The notes beneath the pieces were generated by a model. That model searched no databases. It worked only from the letters and a program-made list of their open reading frames with translations, and had not been told where the DNA came from. The position numbers and the translations under genes are program-made. Below, in pieces: positions 1-8,768 of a stretch of 64,000 nucleotides of DNA (the first letter of the stretch is position 1; every line of letters starts with the position of its first letter). Source of the DNA: Vibrio bathopelagicus (GTDB lineage: Bacteria > Pseudomonadota > Gammaproteobacteria > Enterobacterales > Vibrionaceae); assembly GCF_014879975.1 (NCBI RefSeq), contig NZ_CP062501.1:744001-808000 (forward strand), in the 5' to 3' direction.

Positions 1-1
1 G

Positions 2-256
2 GAAGCAGCTGGTTTCACTATGGGCGGTGCTGATCACGCAATCATCCCAATCATGCTGGGTGATGCAAAAGTAGCGGCTGAATTCGCAGAGCGCGCACTA
101 GAGAAAGGCATCTACGTTGTAGGCTTCTCTTTCCCTGTAGTACCAAAAGGTCAAGCTCGTATCCGTACGCAAATGTCTGCTGCACACTCTCGTGAGCAAT
201 TGGATCGCGCAATTGATGCGTTCATCCAAGTTGGTAAAGACATGGCTATCATCTAA
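2..256 (+). CDS. kbl: 2-amino-3-ketobutyrate CoA ligase, C-terminal end (partial)
   Basis: The reading frame is open from the window edge and ends at TAA 254-256, giving the last 84 residues. The end of the protein (RIRTQMSAAHSREQLDRAID followed by a short hydrophobic tail) matches the C-terminal domain of Kbl, a PLP enzyme of the alpha-oxoamine synthase family. Kbl splits 2-amino-3-ketobutyrate with CoA into glycine and acetyl-CoA. The PLP lysine lies upstream, outside the window. Position directly before tdh on the same strand supports the call, since the two enzymes perform consecutive steps of threonine degradation. Confidence 0.93.
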   Translation, partial: EAAGFTMGGADHAIIPIMLGDAKVAAEFAERALEKGIYVVGFSFPVVPKGQARIRTQMSAAHSREQLDRAIDAFIQVGKDMAII

Positions 257-327
257 TTTTAAAGGGGTGCCTTGTGCATCCTTTGATTAGATAGAACAAC
301 AACCAATAGAACATATAGATTTTTGAT

Positions 328-350
328 TCTCGCCTTACAGTTAGGCGAGA
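328..350 (+). other. Intercistronic hairpin between kbl and tdh
   Basis: TCTCGCCT (328-335) and AGGCGAGA (343-350) form a perfect 8-bp stem with a 7-nt loop. It ends 16 nt before the tdh start codon and has no T-run, so it does not look like an intrinsic terminator. It may stabilise or process the mRNA or limit ribosome access to tdh; that role is inference. Confidence 0.5.
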
Positions 351-366
351 TGAACTGGATAACATT

Positions 367-1398
367 ATGAAAATTAAAGCACTTTCTAAGCTTAAGCCTG
401 AAGAAGGCATCTGGATGACCGAGGTTGAAAAACCTGAAATGGGTCATAATGATCTTCTTATCCGTATTAAGAAAACCGCAATTTGTGGTACTGACGTACA
501 TATCTACAACTGGGATGAGTGGTCACAAAACACAATCCCAGTACCAATGGTAGTAGGTCACGAATACGTGGGTGAAGTTGTTGGCATCGGCCAAGAAGTT
601 CGTGGTTTTGAAATCGGCGACCGTGTATCTGGCGAAGGTCACATCACATGTGGTCACTGTCGTAACTGTCGTGGCGGCCGTACTCACCTTTGTCGTAACA
701 CAACAGGTGTTGGTGTAAACCGCACTGGTGCGTTCTCTGAGTTCCTTGTGATTCCTGCGTTCAACGCATTTAAGATCCCTGCAGAAATCTCTGACGATCT
801 AGCATCAATCTTTGACCCGTTTGGTAACGCAGTACATACAGCGCTTTCTTTCGACCTAGTAGGCGAAGACGTGCTGATCACTGGTGCTGGTCCAATCGGT
901 ATCATGGCTGCTGCTGTAGCTAAGCACGTTGGTGCTCGTCACGTTGTCATTACTGACGTAAACGAATACCGCCTAGACCTTGCTCGTCAAATGGGTGTAA
1001 CTCGCGCAGTAAACGTGATGGAAGAGAAGCTTGAAGACGTAATGTCTGATCTTGGCATGACTGAAGGCTTCGATGTCGGCCTAGAAATGTCAGGTAACCC
1101 ATCTGCGTTCAACAGCATGCTGACTAACATGAACCACGGCGGTAAGATCTCTCTATTAGGTATTCCACCATCAGACATGGCGGTAGACTGGAACCAAGTA
1201 ATCTTCAAAGGCTTGGTTATCAAAGGTATCTACGGTCGTGAGATGTTCGAAACTTGGTACAAGATGGCTTCATTGATTCAATCTGGCCTAGATCTAACAC
1301 CAATCATTACTCACCACTACAAAGTGGACGACTTCCAGAAAGGCTTCGACATGATGCGCTCTGGTATGTCAGGTAAGGTAATCCTAGATTGGGAATAA
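367..1398 (+). CDS. tdh: L-threonine 3-dehydrogenase
   Basis: This 343-residue cytosolic zinc enzyme oxidises L-threonine with NAD+ to 2-amino-3-ketobutyrate, which Kbl then cleaves. It is a medium-chain dehydrogenase. Cys40 (ICGTD) and His65-Glu66 (GHE) are the catalytic-zinc ligands, and Cys95, Cys98, Cys101 and Cys109 form the structural-zinc lobe. The Rossmann motif GAGPIG lies near residue 175. Length and motifs match E. coli Tdh (341 residues). The start ATG at 367 follows a weak GGAT-type ribosome site. It lies 110 bp after kbl and is probably co-transcribed with it. Confidence 0.97.
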   Translation: MKIKALSKLKPEEGIWMTEVEKPEMGHNDLLIRIKKTAICGTDVHIYNWDEWSQNTIPVPMVVGHEYVGEVVGIGQEVRGFEIGDRVSGEGHITCGHCRNCRGGRTHLCRNTTGVGVNRTGAFSEFLVIPAFNAFKIPAEISDDLASIFDPFGNAVHTALSFDLVGEDVLITGAGPIGIMAAAVAKHVGARHVVITDVNEYRLDLARQMGVTRAVNVMEEKLEDVMSDLGMTEGFDVGLEMSGNPSAFNSMLTNMNHGGKISLLGIPPSDMAVDWNQVIFKGLVIKGIYGREMFETWYKMASLIQSGLDLTPIITHHYKVDDFQKGFDMMRSGMSGKVILDWE

Positions 1399-1435
1399 TT
1401 CTGAGTTAGGAAGCTAACTTAAGAAAGCTTAATAG

Positions 1436-1467
1436 AAAGGCGACAGTTTTTACTGTCGCCTTTTTTG
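1436..1467 (+). terminator. Intrinsic terminator of kbl-tdh
   Basis: GGCGACAG (1439-1446) pairs with CTGTCGCC (1453-1460) around a 6-nt loop and is followed by six T. It lies 40 bp after the tdh stop codon. Confidence 0.93.
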
Positions 1468-1550
1468 TTGGAACATCGTACTTTAAACTTATGCAGTAAT
1501 TATATAGAATAGCACTCCTTAAACTATTTAGTCATTTGGAGTGTTCTTTC

Positions 1551-1883
1551 ATGAAACGTGTACTCGCGCTCGCTTCACTAGCTTTAGTTTTAACAGGCTG
1601 TACTAATGTGACTCATGTGGAAACGGGTAAGCAGATTCTGTTGCTAGAAGAAGTTTCCAACGCTGCTCTTCTGACTTCCTATCAGCCCGGAGTTTACGAG
1701 CAAATGGGTATGAAAGACGGTTATGAACTATATCGCCCTGTCGCGGCGGAAACGACGAACTATATTGGCTCACAAAACCGTTATATCGCAGTAAAAGAGA
1801 TTGGTAATGAATCAGAAGTTTGCATTCCAGATTCGTTAAACTTTTTTTGGTGTACGACAGCACCAACAAAGATGATTAAATAG
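1551..1883 (+). CDS. Small predicted lipoprotein of unknown function
   Basis: The 110-residue protein begins MKRVLALASLALVLTGC, a signal peptide with an L-T-G-C lipobox, so Cys17 should be lipidated after signal peptidase II cleavage. The start at 1551 is chosen over an in-frame start 15 nt upstream because it gives a clean signal peptide and a ribosome site (TTGGAGTG, near 1537-1544). The mature part is about 94 residues with no domain I recognise. Two cysteines near the C-terminus (VCIPDSLNFFWC) could form a disulfide. It stands alone between tdh and an outer-membrane barrel gene. Confidence 0.75.
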   Translation: MKRVLALASLALVLTGCTNVTHVETGKQILLLEEVSNAALLTSYQPGVYEQMGMKDGYELYRPVAAETTNYIGSQNRYIAVKEIGNESEVCIPDSLNFFWCTTAPTKMIK

Positions 1884-2051
1884 TGACTCTTCTTATCTAA
1901 TGATTACCTGTCACTAACGGAAAGTCGTCTGCTTAGTTACTCACTTGAGATGAGTGAATGATGGTTAAGCTCTAAGGCACTATTATTTCAATAGCAGTGG
2001 ATGGTAAACGTTAAAGTAATCGCTACTACTTAGTTCATCAAATTGTAAATA
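1884..2051 (+). other. Long non-coding stretch before a terminator
   Basis: About 170 bp with no credible reading frame separate the lipoprotein stop codon from the hairpin at 2052-2086. It may be a long 3' untranslated region or an independent small RNA ending at that terminator. I see no clear promoter that would decide. Confidence 0.3.
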
Positions 2052-2086
2052 GGGCAGAATGTTTATCGAGAACACTCTGCTTTTTA
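2052..2086 (+). terminator. Probable intrinsic terminator
   Basis: GCAGAATGTT (2054-2063) pairs with AACACTCTGC (2071-2080) with one mismatch, around a 7-nt loop, followed by five T. It is the first terminator after the lipoprotein gene. Confidence 0.7.
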
Positions 2087-2219
2087 CTCGACAACTTCTC
2101 TTCATACTTAATCTGTAATTCCTCCGTAATTATTCGATGTCGCTGAATGGCCATTTTGAATACCGGCAATCCTTAAAATACGCGCAATACACCGCGTTTA
2201 ACTTTTAAAGAGGGCTTCA

Positions 2220-3080
2220 ATGGCTTGTAAACCACTTGCACTGATAATAACGGGAATATTATTAACGCCGAATTTTGCGACCGCTAAGATCGACATTTCG
2301 AAAACTGAAAGCGACCAAGCAGCAGAACAGGCAGCAAAGGAACTTGCAAACCCCAACACAGCTTACGCTAGCCTTAACCTAAAACTTCAATATTCTGCTG
2401 GGTATGATGGAGGAGGGGATAGTTTTGCTACGGTTCTGCAGCCGACTCTGCCATTTCCTATGGATAATGGTGACAAAGTGATCTTCCGTCCGGCTATTTC
2501 TTATGTGCAAAATGGTTTTCATGAGGACAGGCCGGCAAGCGCACAGGATATGGATCAGTCTGGCGTTACAGACATCTCATTTGATTTAGCTTATGCGCCT
2601 AAAATTGAGGGGGGTACTATTGTTGCTTTTGGTCTCTTTGCTTCTTTGCCAACGGGGAGTAATGATTTAACAGCGGATCAATTTGCTATCGGGCCTGAGT
2701 TTATGCTCGGGAAGGCGAGTAGTGAACGAGTTGTAGGTATGTTCCCCAACCACTTATATGGTGTGTCTGGAGACGGAGCCGAACATTCTGATACTCGAAT
2801 CAACAGGACATCGACTCAAGTCTTTTGGGTGGAAATATTAGGTGGTGGTTGGACGGTAGGCTCTGCACCGACATTCTCGTATGACTGGAATAAGGATCAG
2901 GCGGAAATTCCGTTAAATATCAGCGTTAGTAAAACTACGGTCCTGAACGGACGCCCTTGGAAGTTCGGCATTGAAGCGAACTATTACCTTGAGAAAGACG
3001 AAGAAACACGTCCTGATTTTATGTTGAGCTTTAATATCAGCCCTGTGGTGGAAAATAAGCTAGCGTCTTTATTCGATTAG
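2220..3080 (+). CDS. Predicted outer-membrane beta-barrel protein
   Basis: The 286-residue protein has a signal peptide ending near Ala-Thr-Ala (residues 20-22). Alternating amphipathic strands follow, for example the segments near PAISYVQNGF and FGIEANYYLE. The general pattern resembles the family annotated as transporters of the MetA phenol-degradation type, small barrels of uncertain cargo; this family assignment is from memory of the pattern. The ATG at 2220 has the ribosome site AGAGG about 7 nt upstream. The final residues (LASLFD) do not end in an aromatic residue. A 139-bp gap after the hairpin at 2052-2086 should hold its own promoter. Confidence 0.65.
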   Translation: MACKPLALIITGILLTPNFATAKIDISKTESDQAAEQAAKELANPNTAYASLNLKLQYSAGYDGGGDSFATVLQPTLPFPMDNGDKVIFRPAISYVQNGFHEDRPASAQDMDQSGVTDISFDLAYAPKIEGGTIVAFGLFASLPTGSNDLTADQFAIGPEFMLGKASSERVVGMFPNHLYGVSGDGAEHSDTRINRTSTQVFWVEILGGGWTVGSAPTFSYDWNKDQAEIPLNISVSKTTVLNGRPWKFGIEANYYLEKDEETRPDFMLSFNISPVVENKLASLFD

Positions 3081-3151
3081 TTGGATTTCTTTTGTGACAT
3101 TAAATAGGCTAAAGGTTCAGTATTGACATTACTAGAGGTTGCTTTAGCCAT

Positions 3152-3271
3152 TTAACTGAAAATCTCGACCCAACATATACTTAATGAGGCATAAACAAAA
3201 TAACCAAAGATGACAATTAAGAATAACCACACTCCAATATCTTTTTTAAATTTATCAAGGATATTTCTCAT
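3152..3271 (-). CDS. 39-residue single-span membrane protein
   Basis: A short frame on the minus strand encodes a protein beginning MRNILDKFKKDIGVW, followed by about 20 hydrophobic residues (WLFLIVIFGYFVYASLSI) and a short tail. It has a good ribosome site (ACGAGGAAT) ending about 9 nt before ATG. It begins 28 bp after the stop codon of the 115-residue gene at 3300-3647, so the two are probably one transcript. The positive N-terminus predicts the N-in orientation. No function is known to me; it is too short for family assignment by eye. Confidence 0.55.
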   Translation of the reverse strand: MRNILDKFKKDIGVWLFLIVIFGYFVYASLSICWVEIFS

Positions 3272-3299
3272 TCTGTATATTCCTCGTAATTTAAACTAA

Positions 3300-3647
3300 C
3301 TATGAATTTGGTTTTCTACCAACCGGATTTGGTCTACATTTTCGATTCTTAATAAAGAGCGCTAATGGCGAGTTCGTGACAATCTCTTGTCTTGCTTCTT
3401 CTGTCTCTTTCAGCTGTTTACAGTGAGCAAATTGAAATGGGTTGCAGTGGCTTTTCTTGGTGTAGCCGAATACATTGGTTTGGTAGCAGATAAACCATTC
3501 GTCACTGCTAAAGCTAGATACAACGATACCCATGTCGTAAAACTCTAACAGTCCATTCGCGTCAATCTTTATGCTGTGCGCTCGTATTCGATAATTTAGG
3601 TACTGACCTTTATCAAGCTTTGTCGATTTTACTTTCCAATTCTTCAT
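3300..3647 (-). CDS. Hypothetical protein, 115 residues
   Basis: The protein is basic and soluble (MKNWKVKSTKLDKGQYLNYR at the start), with no signal peptide or membrane span. It has three cysteines in the middle (FICYQTN, SHCNPFQ, AHCKQL), and the C-terminus ends KCRPNPVGRKPNS. A strong ribosome site (AGGAGCAGGA) stands 3-12 nt before the ATG, which supports real translation. I do not recognise the family. The following small membrane protein gene (3152-3271) is on the same strand at a 28-bp gap. Confidence 0.6.
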   Translation of the reverse strand: MKNWKVKSTKLDKGQYLNYRIRAHSIKIDANGLLEFYDMGIVVSSFSSDEWFICYQTNVFGYTKKSHCNPFQFAHCKQLKETEEARQEIVTNSPLALFIKNRKCRPNPVGRKPNS

Positions 3648-4086
3648 TCCTGCTCCTAGAGGAAAGTGTTCTTTGTGGGAGAGTTTGGTTCTTTGAGAGA
3701 AGTAATTTGGGATAGTTTCATTTTATAACCATTCATATATTTATTGTTATACAGTTTTGTGGGTGGCGACTTTCAATCTTGCAGGACTTGGTTTGTCGCC
3801 ATACATTCTTTTTTGTTGAAGTTCTTCTCTTTAGTTTAATTTTCTCTATGGGGATAGATGCTAAACACATACGGCTTGCTGCGCAATATGACAGATGTAT
3901 GTATAAATTTAACCGACGTTAAATTAGTTTGAATGTAAACAATGCAAAGAGAGTAGAAGGGAAGAGTAATTAATCGATTTTGTTTTAGGAAGGAAGTAGA
4001 AATAGCCGTTTGATAAGTTCTAATAATCAAATATCAGCATAAATTTAAGTTGTAATTCCTGTTTCAGTGCGTCTTGGTAACGCAAA
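3648..4086. other. AT-rich intergenic region without a supported gene
   Basis: A 64-codon minus-strand frame (3836-4030) and a 24-codon plus-strand frame occur here, but neither has a ribosome site or plausible composition. The promoter of the 3647 gene must lie near 3650-3760. I see no repeats or operators. Confidence 0.5.
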
Positions 4087-4125
4087 TAAAAAATCCGATA
4101 TTGGCGAACCAATATCGGATTTTTA
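4087..4125 (-). terminator. Terminator of the DUF819 gene (symmetrical)
   Basis: A 16-bp perfect stem, with the left arm ending CCGATATTGG at 4104 and the right arm starting CCAATATCGG at 4109, closes a CGAA tetraloop. It is flanked by A and T runs, so it could act in both directions. It lies 30 bp downstream of the minus-strand gene 4155-5378. Confidence 0.9.
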
Positions 4126-4154
4126 TATTCAATGAATTGTTTGGTGAAACTCTA

Positions 4155-5378
4155 TTAACCCGCTGCAGCCTGCATGATTAGGCCACAGATGTAAGCGCCG
4201 TATGTGCCTAGTGCGTAACCAAGTACCGCCATTAGGATACCTACTGGAGCCAATGCCGGGTGGAATGCCGCCGCTACGATAGGAGCCGATGCTGCGCCAC
4301 CAACGTTAGCTTGGCTACCAACTGCCATGAAGAACAATGGTGCGCGGATAAGCTTTGCCATCACAATCATTAGAATGGCATGGATAGTTAGCCATGTGAT
4401 ACCAATGAAGAAGTAGCCTGGATTGTCTAAGATAGCCGTCACATCCATTTGCATACCGATGGTTGCAACTAGGATGTAGATGAATGCCGAGCCTACTTTT
4501 GATGCGCCACTGTGCTCAAGGCTGCGTGTTGATTTGAAGCATGATGCGATGAGCGCGAACGTTGTTACCATTACGATTAACCAGAAGAAACCTGATGTAA
4601 GGCTGTATTTCGCGAGTTCTGGTGCGTTGGTCGAAATCCAAGGTGCGATTAGGTCACTGAATAGGTGAGCTAGGCCGGTAAGACCGAATGCAATTCCCGT
4701 GATCTTCATTAGATCGGTTGTGGTCGTTGGGCGAGCGTTCTCTTCTTGGTATTTAGAAACCGTCTCTTTTAGCTCTTCGATAGATGAAGTATCTGCTTTT
4801 AACCATGCGTCAATCTTCTTCTGACGACCAGCCATGATAAGTAATACGGCCATCCAAATGTTTGCGCAGATAACGTCTACTGTAATCATTGCAGAGAAGA
4901 GTTGGTCATCAACCTCAAATACTTCTTTCATAGCGGCTTGGTTTGCACCACCGCCAATCCAAGAACCTGCAACGGTTGTTAGGCCTCGCCATACGTCACC
5001 AGATACAAGGTCAGGGTTGATTTGGTCGATGATCAAGATAGCCAGAGGACCACCAATGATGATGCCGACAGTACCGGTAAGGAACATGATGACGGCTTTC
5101 GAACCTAGTCCAAAAATCTTACGTAGGTCTGCTGAGATGATCAGAAGAACTAATGCACTTGGCAGTAGGTAGCGACTTGCTACGAAGTATAGCTTGGAGT
5201 TTGACGCATCAATGATGCCGAAGCTGTTCAACAATGAAGGAACAAAGTAACAGAGCAATAAACCCGGAACGAACGAGTAGAATTTTTTCAGTGCGCTATT
5301 TTGGCTACTTTCCGTGATAAAAACACCGCCAAGAATAACAGCTAACATGCCCATTATTACAGCATCATTAGTAATCAT
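4155..5378 (-). CDS. DUF819 family membrane protein
   Basis: The 407-residue inner-membrane protein has about ten hydrophobic spans. The N-terminal span (MGMLAVILGGVFITES), the glycine-rich GSWIGGGANQAAMKEV segment near residue 140 and the late GSQANVGGAASAPIVAA motif are the repeated gating-like motifs expected of the DUF819 (YjcL-like) family. A charged cytoplasmic linker (KKIDAWLKADTSSIEELKE) divides the two halves. The substrate is not established for the family; its fold is related to secondary transporters. The start has a strong ribosome site (AAGGAGATATAATA before ATG). It is monocistronic, with its own terminator. Confidence 0.87.
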   Translation of the reverse strand: MITNDAVIMGMLAVILGGVFITESSQNSALKKFYSFVPGLLLCYFVPSLLNSFGIIDASNSKLYFVASRYLLPSALVLLIISADLRKIFGLGSKAVIMFLTGTVGIIIGGPLAILIIDQINPDLVSGDVWRGLTTVAGSWIGGGANQAAMKEVFEVDDQLFSAMITVDVICANIWMAVLLIMAGRQKKIDAWLKADTSSIEELKETVSKYQEENARPTTTTDLMKITGIAFGLTGLAHLFSDLIAPWISTNAPELAKYSLTSGFFWLIVMVTTFALIASCFKSTRSLEHSGASKVGSAFIYILVATIGMQMDVTAILDNPGYFFIGITWLTIHAILMIVMAKLIRAPLFFMAVGSQANVGGAASAPIVAAAFHPALAPVGILMAVLGYALGTYGAYICGLIMQAAAG

Positions 5379-5845
5379 TATTATATCTCCTTTAAGGTGA
5401 GCGCAAAGGTCTCACTTTTTGAATTGCAGGACTATACCGATAACTTCCATTCGTTACAAATTGTAACGATAGACACATATTGAAACGTTTATGTTAATTC
5501 AAATGGTTTGTATTTGTGAATGTAGCGCGTAATTTATTGGTTCTGTGAATGATTTTGTTGGGGTGAGGCAGGCTGATTTTGATATATGCAATGTTATTCA
5601 AACCCCTGAAAATGGTCATTGCGATTTTAGTTGGCAAGTGAGTCGCTAAAATGAGTGCATATATAGCCATGTTTAAGGTATGGTTTATACAATGAGGTAA
5701 TGTTTCATAATTGTAAAAACTGAATTCATTTTTGACGGGTAGCTTGAGATTGAAAATTATAACTGGATCACATAAATCTCGTGGTTCATCTGATTCAGGT
5801 CCGGTGTTTTGGCTTCATCGGTCGCGCTGTTCGTATCTAGACAAT
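5379..5845. other. Intergenic region upstream of the DUF819 gene
   Basis: About 467 bp with no reading frame that has a ribosome site. The part next to 5378 must hold the promoter of the DUF819 gene and contains the palindrome at 5452-5468. The rest shows nothing I can identify. Confidence 0.5.
5452..5468. promoter_or_regulatory. Candidate operator (17-bp palindrome)
   Basis: CGTTACAA-A-TTGTAACG has perfect 8-bp arms around one base. Its centre is 82 bp upstream of the DUF819 start codon. Symmetry and position fit a dimeric repressor or activator site; the regulator is unknown. Confidence 0.5.
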
Positions 5846-5873
5846 GAAAAAGCGGCCCGAGAGCCGCTTTTTT
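5846..5873 (-). terminator. Terminator of the Kef operon
   Basis: AGCGGC (5851-5856) pairs with GCCGCT (5863-5868). A-runs on the left act as the T-tract for the minus-strand transcript. It lies 40 bp after the antiporter stop codon and also has T on the plus side. Confidence 0.88.
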
Positions 5874-5907
5874 AATGGTTACTTAGAGTGTTTATTAGAA
5901 TTCCCGC

Positions 5908-7830
5908 TTAGCTTTCTTCTTCCTCAAAGCCGTCAGCATAGCCTTTCGGTGGCGGTGTCCAACCTCGTTCTGAGCGAGAGTGCTTATCTGAGCGATCTTT
6001 TTTCATATCTTCTTTCATTGCTTCTTCTAGATGAATAAAGATCTGTCGGTAGTTGTTGTCGTAGCGTGGGTTCTCTTCCGCTTCAGACCAAGCTTGGTAG
6101 AGCTTTTCAGACTTACGACTTTCAACACGCTGATACGTTGATTTTTGCTGTTCAACGAAGAATGGGTGGTGACCTAAAGAACGCAAGGCTTCTGCCCCCA
6201 TTTCGAGTGCTGAGTGGTACGTTTCTGATTCTACAAAATCGGCACCGGCTTCTCTTAGGCGATAGCTGTGACCACGGTCGAATGCTCGCGCTAAGATTTT
6301 CACTTTAGGGTAGGTGTGTTTAACGTATTTCACTAATTCAACGCTTGAGTCTTGGTTATCGATAGCGACGACAAGCATTGCGGCTTCTTCAATTCCTGCG
6401 GTATGCAATAAGTCGTGACGAGTCGCATCACCAAAGTAAGATTTGATATTGATGGAGCGTAATAAATCTACTTGGTTGGCTTGGTGATCGAGAACCACAG
6501 TATTGACATCATTCGATACCAATAAGCGGTTAACGATCTGACCGAATCGGCCAATACCAGCAATGATGACCGTGCCTTTCTCTTCGATGGTATCTTCTTC
6601 ACGGTCGTTAGATTTTTGTTCGTAACGAGGCAGAATTACTTTATCAAACAGGATGAACAAGCCAGGAGTTAAGAACATCGAAAGGGCGACAACCAGCGAC
6701 AGTGTTTGAACAATATCAGAGGGCAGCACATGGTTTTGGGCTGAGAAGCTCAGTAGTACAAAACCAAACTCACCGGCTTGCGCCAAGCTCAACGTAAACA
6801 ACCATCGGTCGCTATTTTTGATTTTAAAGATTAGCGCCAGTGTGAACAGTACTAATGCTTTGAGTGCCATTACACCCAGCGTTAAACCAATGATGAGCCC
6901 AAAGTCGTTAAACAGAACACCAAAATCGATCCCAGCACCTACCGTAATGAAGAACAGACCAAGCAACAGCCCTTTGAATGGGTCAATGTTCGATTCCAGT
7001 TCGTGTCTGAATTCGCTGTTGGCAAGTACAACGCCTGCTAAGAATGTCCCAAGCGCTGGAGACAAACCAACAAGGCTCATCAGCGCGGCAATACCAATAA
7101 CCAACATCAGTGCCGTTGCAGTGAAGATCTCACGTAGGCCAGAGCTTGCAACAAAGCGGAAGAGTGGACGACTTAGGTAATGTCCGCCTACAACCACGAT
7201 TGCGATGGAAGCCGTAATAACAAGGCCATATGCCCAACTTGGTAAGCCTGCAACCAAACTTAACTCATCGTGATGTGCTGCAGTTTGTGCAGCGCTTTCT
7301 GCCAAGGCAACCAGTTCAGGAAGAGCTAGTAAGGGAATGAATGCCAACATAGGAATGACGGCGATATCTTGGAATAGTAAGACCGAGAAAGCATTCTTAC
7401 CGCCTTCTGTCTTTGATAGCCCTTTCTCATTAAACGTTTGAAGAACAATCGCGGTAGATGAAAGCGCGAAGATCAAGCCAATGGTGAGAGCGATCGTCCA
7501 AGGTTGCCCGAAGAACAATGCAATACCCATGACAATGGCCGTTGTGCCGCCGACTTGTAAGCCGCCGAGCCCCATAAGACGGTTTCTCATTGCCCAAAGC
7601 ATCTTAGGCTCAAGTTCCAGCCCGACTAAGAACAACATCATCACCACACCGAATTCGGCAAAGTGTTGAATGGTTGTGGTCTCTTCGCCAACTAAGCCAA
7701 TAATTGGACCAATCACTACACCGGCAATCAGGTAACCAAGCACAGAACCGAGGCCAAGCCTTTTGGCGATAGGGACAGCGATGACTGCCGCGAGCAAATA
7801 GATAAATGCTTGTAGAAAATATCCTGTCAT
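5908..7830 (-). CDS. Kef-type potassium/proton antiporter (CPA2) with RCK domain
   Basis: This 640-residue inner-membrane protein has a CPA2 exchanger domain of about 12 spans (residues 1-385) and a cytosolic RCK/TrkA-N domain from about residue 412 with the nucleotide motif AGIGRFGQ. The sequence HELESNIDP (276-284) matches the regulatory loop HALESDIEP known from KefC, which makes K+ efflux sensitive to glutathione adducts. FQD155 lies in the ion-binding core. The C-terminal 60 residues are highly charged and end DGFEEEES. The stop codon of the oxidoreductase gene and this ATG are 3 bp apart, so they form an operon, as kefB-kefG and kefC-kefF do in E. coli. Likely role: K+ efflux and acidification on electrophile stress. 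KefB or KefC cannot be decided by eye. Confidence 0.92.
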   Translation of the reverse strand: MTGYFLQAFIYLLAAVIAVPIAKRLGLGSVLGYLIAGVVIGPIIGLVGEETTTIQHFAEFGVVMMLFLVGLELEPKMLWAMRNRLMGLGGLQVGGTTAIVMGIALFFGQPWTIALTIGLIFALSSTAIVLQTFNEKGLSKTEGGKNAFSVLLFQDIAVIPMLAFIPLLALPELVALAESAAQTAAHHDELSLVAGLPSWAYGLVITASIAIVVVGGHYLSRPLFRFVASSGLREIFTATALMLVIGIAALMSLVGLSPALGTFLAGVVLANSEFRHELESNIDPFKGLLLGLFFITVGAGIDFGVLFNDFGLIIGLTLGVMALKALVLFTLALIFKIKNSDRWLFTLSLAQAGEFGFVLLSFSAQNHVLPSDIVQTLSLVVALSMFLTPGLFILFDKVILPRYEQKSNDREEDTIEEKGTVIIAGIGRFGQIVNRLLVSNDVNTVVLDHQANQVDLLRSINIKSYFGDATRHDLLHTAGIEEAAMLVVAIDNQDSSVELVKYVKHTYPKVKILARAFDRGHSYRLREAGADFVESETYHSALEMGAEALRSLGHHPFFVEQQKSTYQRVESRKSEKLYQAWSEAEENPRYDNNYRQIFIHLEEAMKEDMKKDRSDKHSRSERGWTPPPKGYADGFEEEES

Positions 7831-7833
7831 GAT

Positions 7834-8448
7834 CTAACCTCTGCTCATCATTTCATCAACGTAGTGGTTTAGCTTTTCAGCCTTGCTTGCCTTTTTAAGG
7901 TCGACTTCGCCAGCAACAAAAGCCTCTAAAAGCGTTTTATAGCTGTTTACGTGATCTTGAATTCGGCCTTCTTCCAACGCAGTTCGTGAACCAAACAAAG
8001 CCAATGGGGCTAAGTAGTTCATGCCGCATAAAGAAGCCGTTTGTTCGATTGGGTGAAGCAGTTCACGTATCGTGAAGTGGTTATAGCCATCAGTTTGATA
8101 AGCATCTTTCTTGCCGCCAGCGGTGATACTGCATAACAAGCTTTTACCTTGCAGTTCATTACCGTCAGTGCCATAGGCAAATCCGTATTCTAGGACAAGG
8201 TCTTGCCACTCTTTGAGAATCGCGGGTGTTGAGTACCAATATAGTGGGAATTGAAAAATGATGATGTCATGGTCTAACAGGCGTTTCTGTTCACGATCGA
8301 TGTTGATTTTGAAGGTCGGATATTCTGCATAGAGATCGACACAGGTTACCCCATCAATGCGCTTGGCTTGCTCAAATAAGGGTTTGTTAGCTTCAGAGCG
8401 ATGCTGAGAAGGGTGGGCGAATAGCACCAAGACTCGATTTTTCGACAT
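7834..8448 (-). CDS. NAD(P)H oxidoreductase, Kef ancillary protein (KefF/KefG family)
   Basis: The 204-residue flavodoxin-like quinone-reductase-type protein starts MSKNRVLVLFAHPSQHRS. It has the family's FQFPLYWYSTPAILKEW stretch near residue 80 and an AYGTDG loop near 110. KefF and KefG bind the cytosolic face of Kef antiporters and are needed for full activity; they also reduce quinones. The start at 8448 is preferred over an upstream frame start at 8502 because AGAGGGC lies just before it and it begins exactly where homologues begin. The antiporter gene follows after 3 bp. Confidence 0.9.
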   Translation of the reverse strand: MSKNRVLVLFAHPSQHRSEANKPLFEQAKRIDGVTCVDLYAEYPTFKINIDREQKRLLDHDIIIFQFPLYWYSTPAILKEWQDLVLEYGFAYGTDGNELQGKSLLCSITAGGKKDAYQTDGYNHFTIRELLHPIEQTASLCGMNYLAPLALFGSRTALEEGRIQDHVNSYKTLLEAFVAGEVDLKKASKAEKLNHYVDEMMSRG

Positions 8449-8660
8449 ATAGCCCTCTTTGTCCATTAACGAATAATGTTTATTGGAATTATAGATATAC
8501 AATAATAGAAGAATGATTGAAGAACAACGAATTAGCCCATACTCATCTCTTCAGATGCGGGTGGTTTTTGAGTGTCGTACTTATTATCTGAAATCGGGTA
8601 TAAAACACACGTCAGTTTTTGTGTTTTTGGCACATCCTGCCTATGACTGAGTAAAACTAA

Positions 8661-8674
8661 TTATTCGCGAATAA
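8661..8674. promoter_or_regulatory. 14-bp palindrome upstream of the lyase gene
   Basis: TTATTCGCGAATAA is a perfect inverted repeat 94 bp before the chosen start codon at 8769. A second partial copy (AGCGAATA) follows at about 8679-8686. It could be an operator; no regulator can be named. Confidence 0.4.
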
Positions 8675-8768
8675 TAAAAGCGAATAGGCGCATTTTATGT
8701 CACGGTTGACGGACAACGTAAATAATTCAATCACCCTACATAGAACAACAATGAACAAAGGAAAAGCT

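Noticed and set aside
3836..4030. 64-codon minus-strand frame in the gap before the DUF819 gene
   Set aside because: No ribosome site, AT-driven composition and no recognisable fold; looks like chance.
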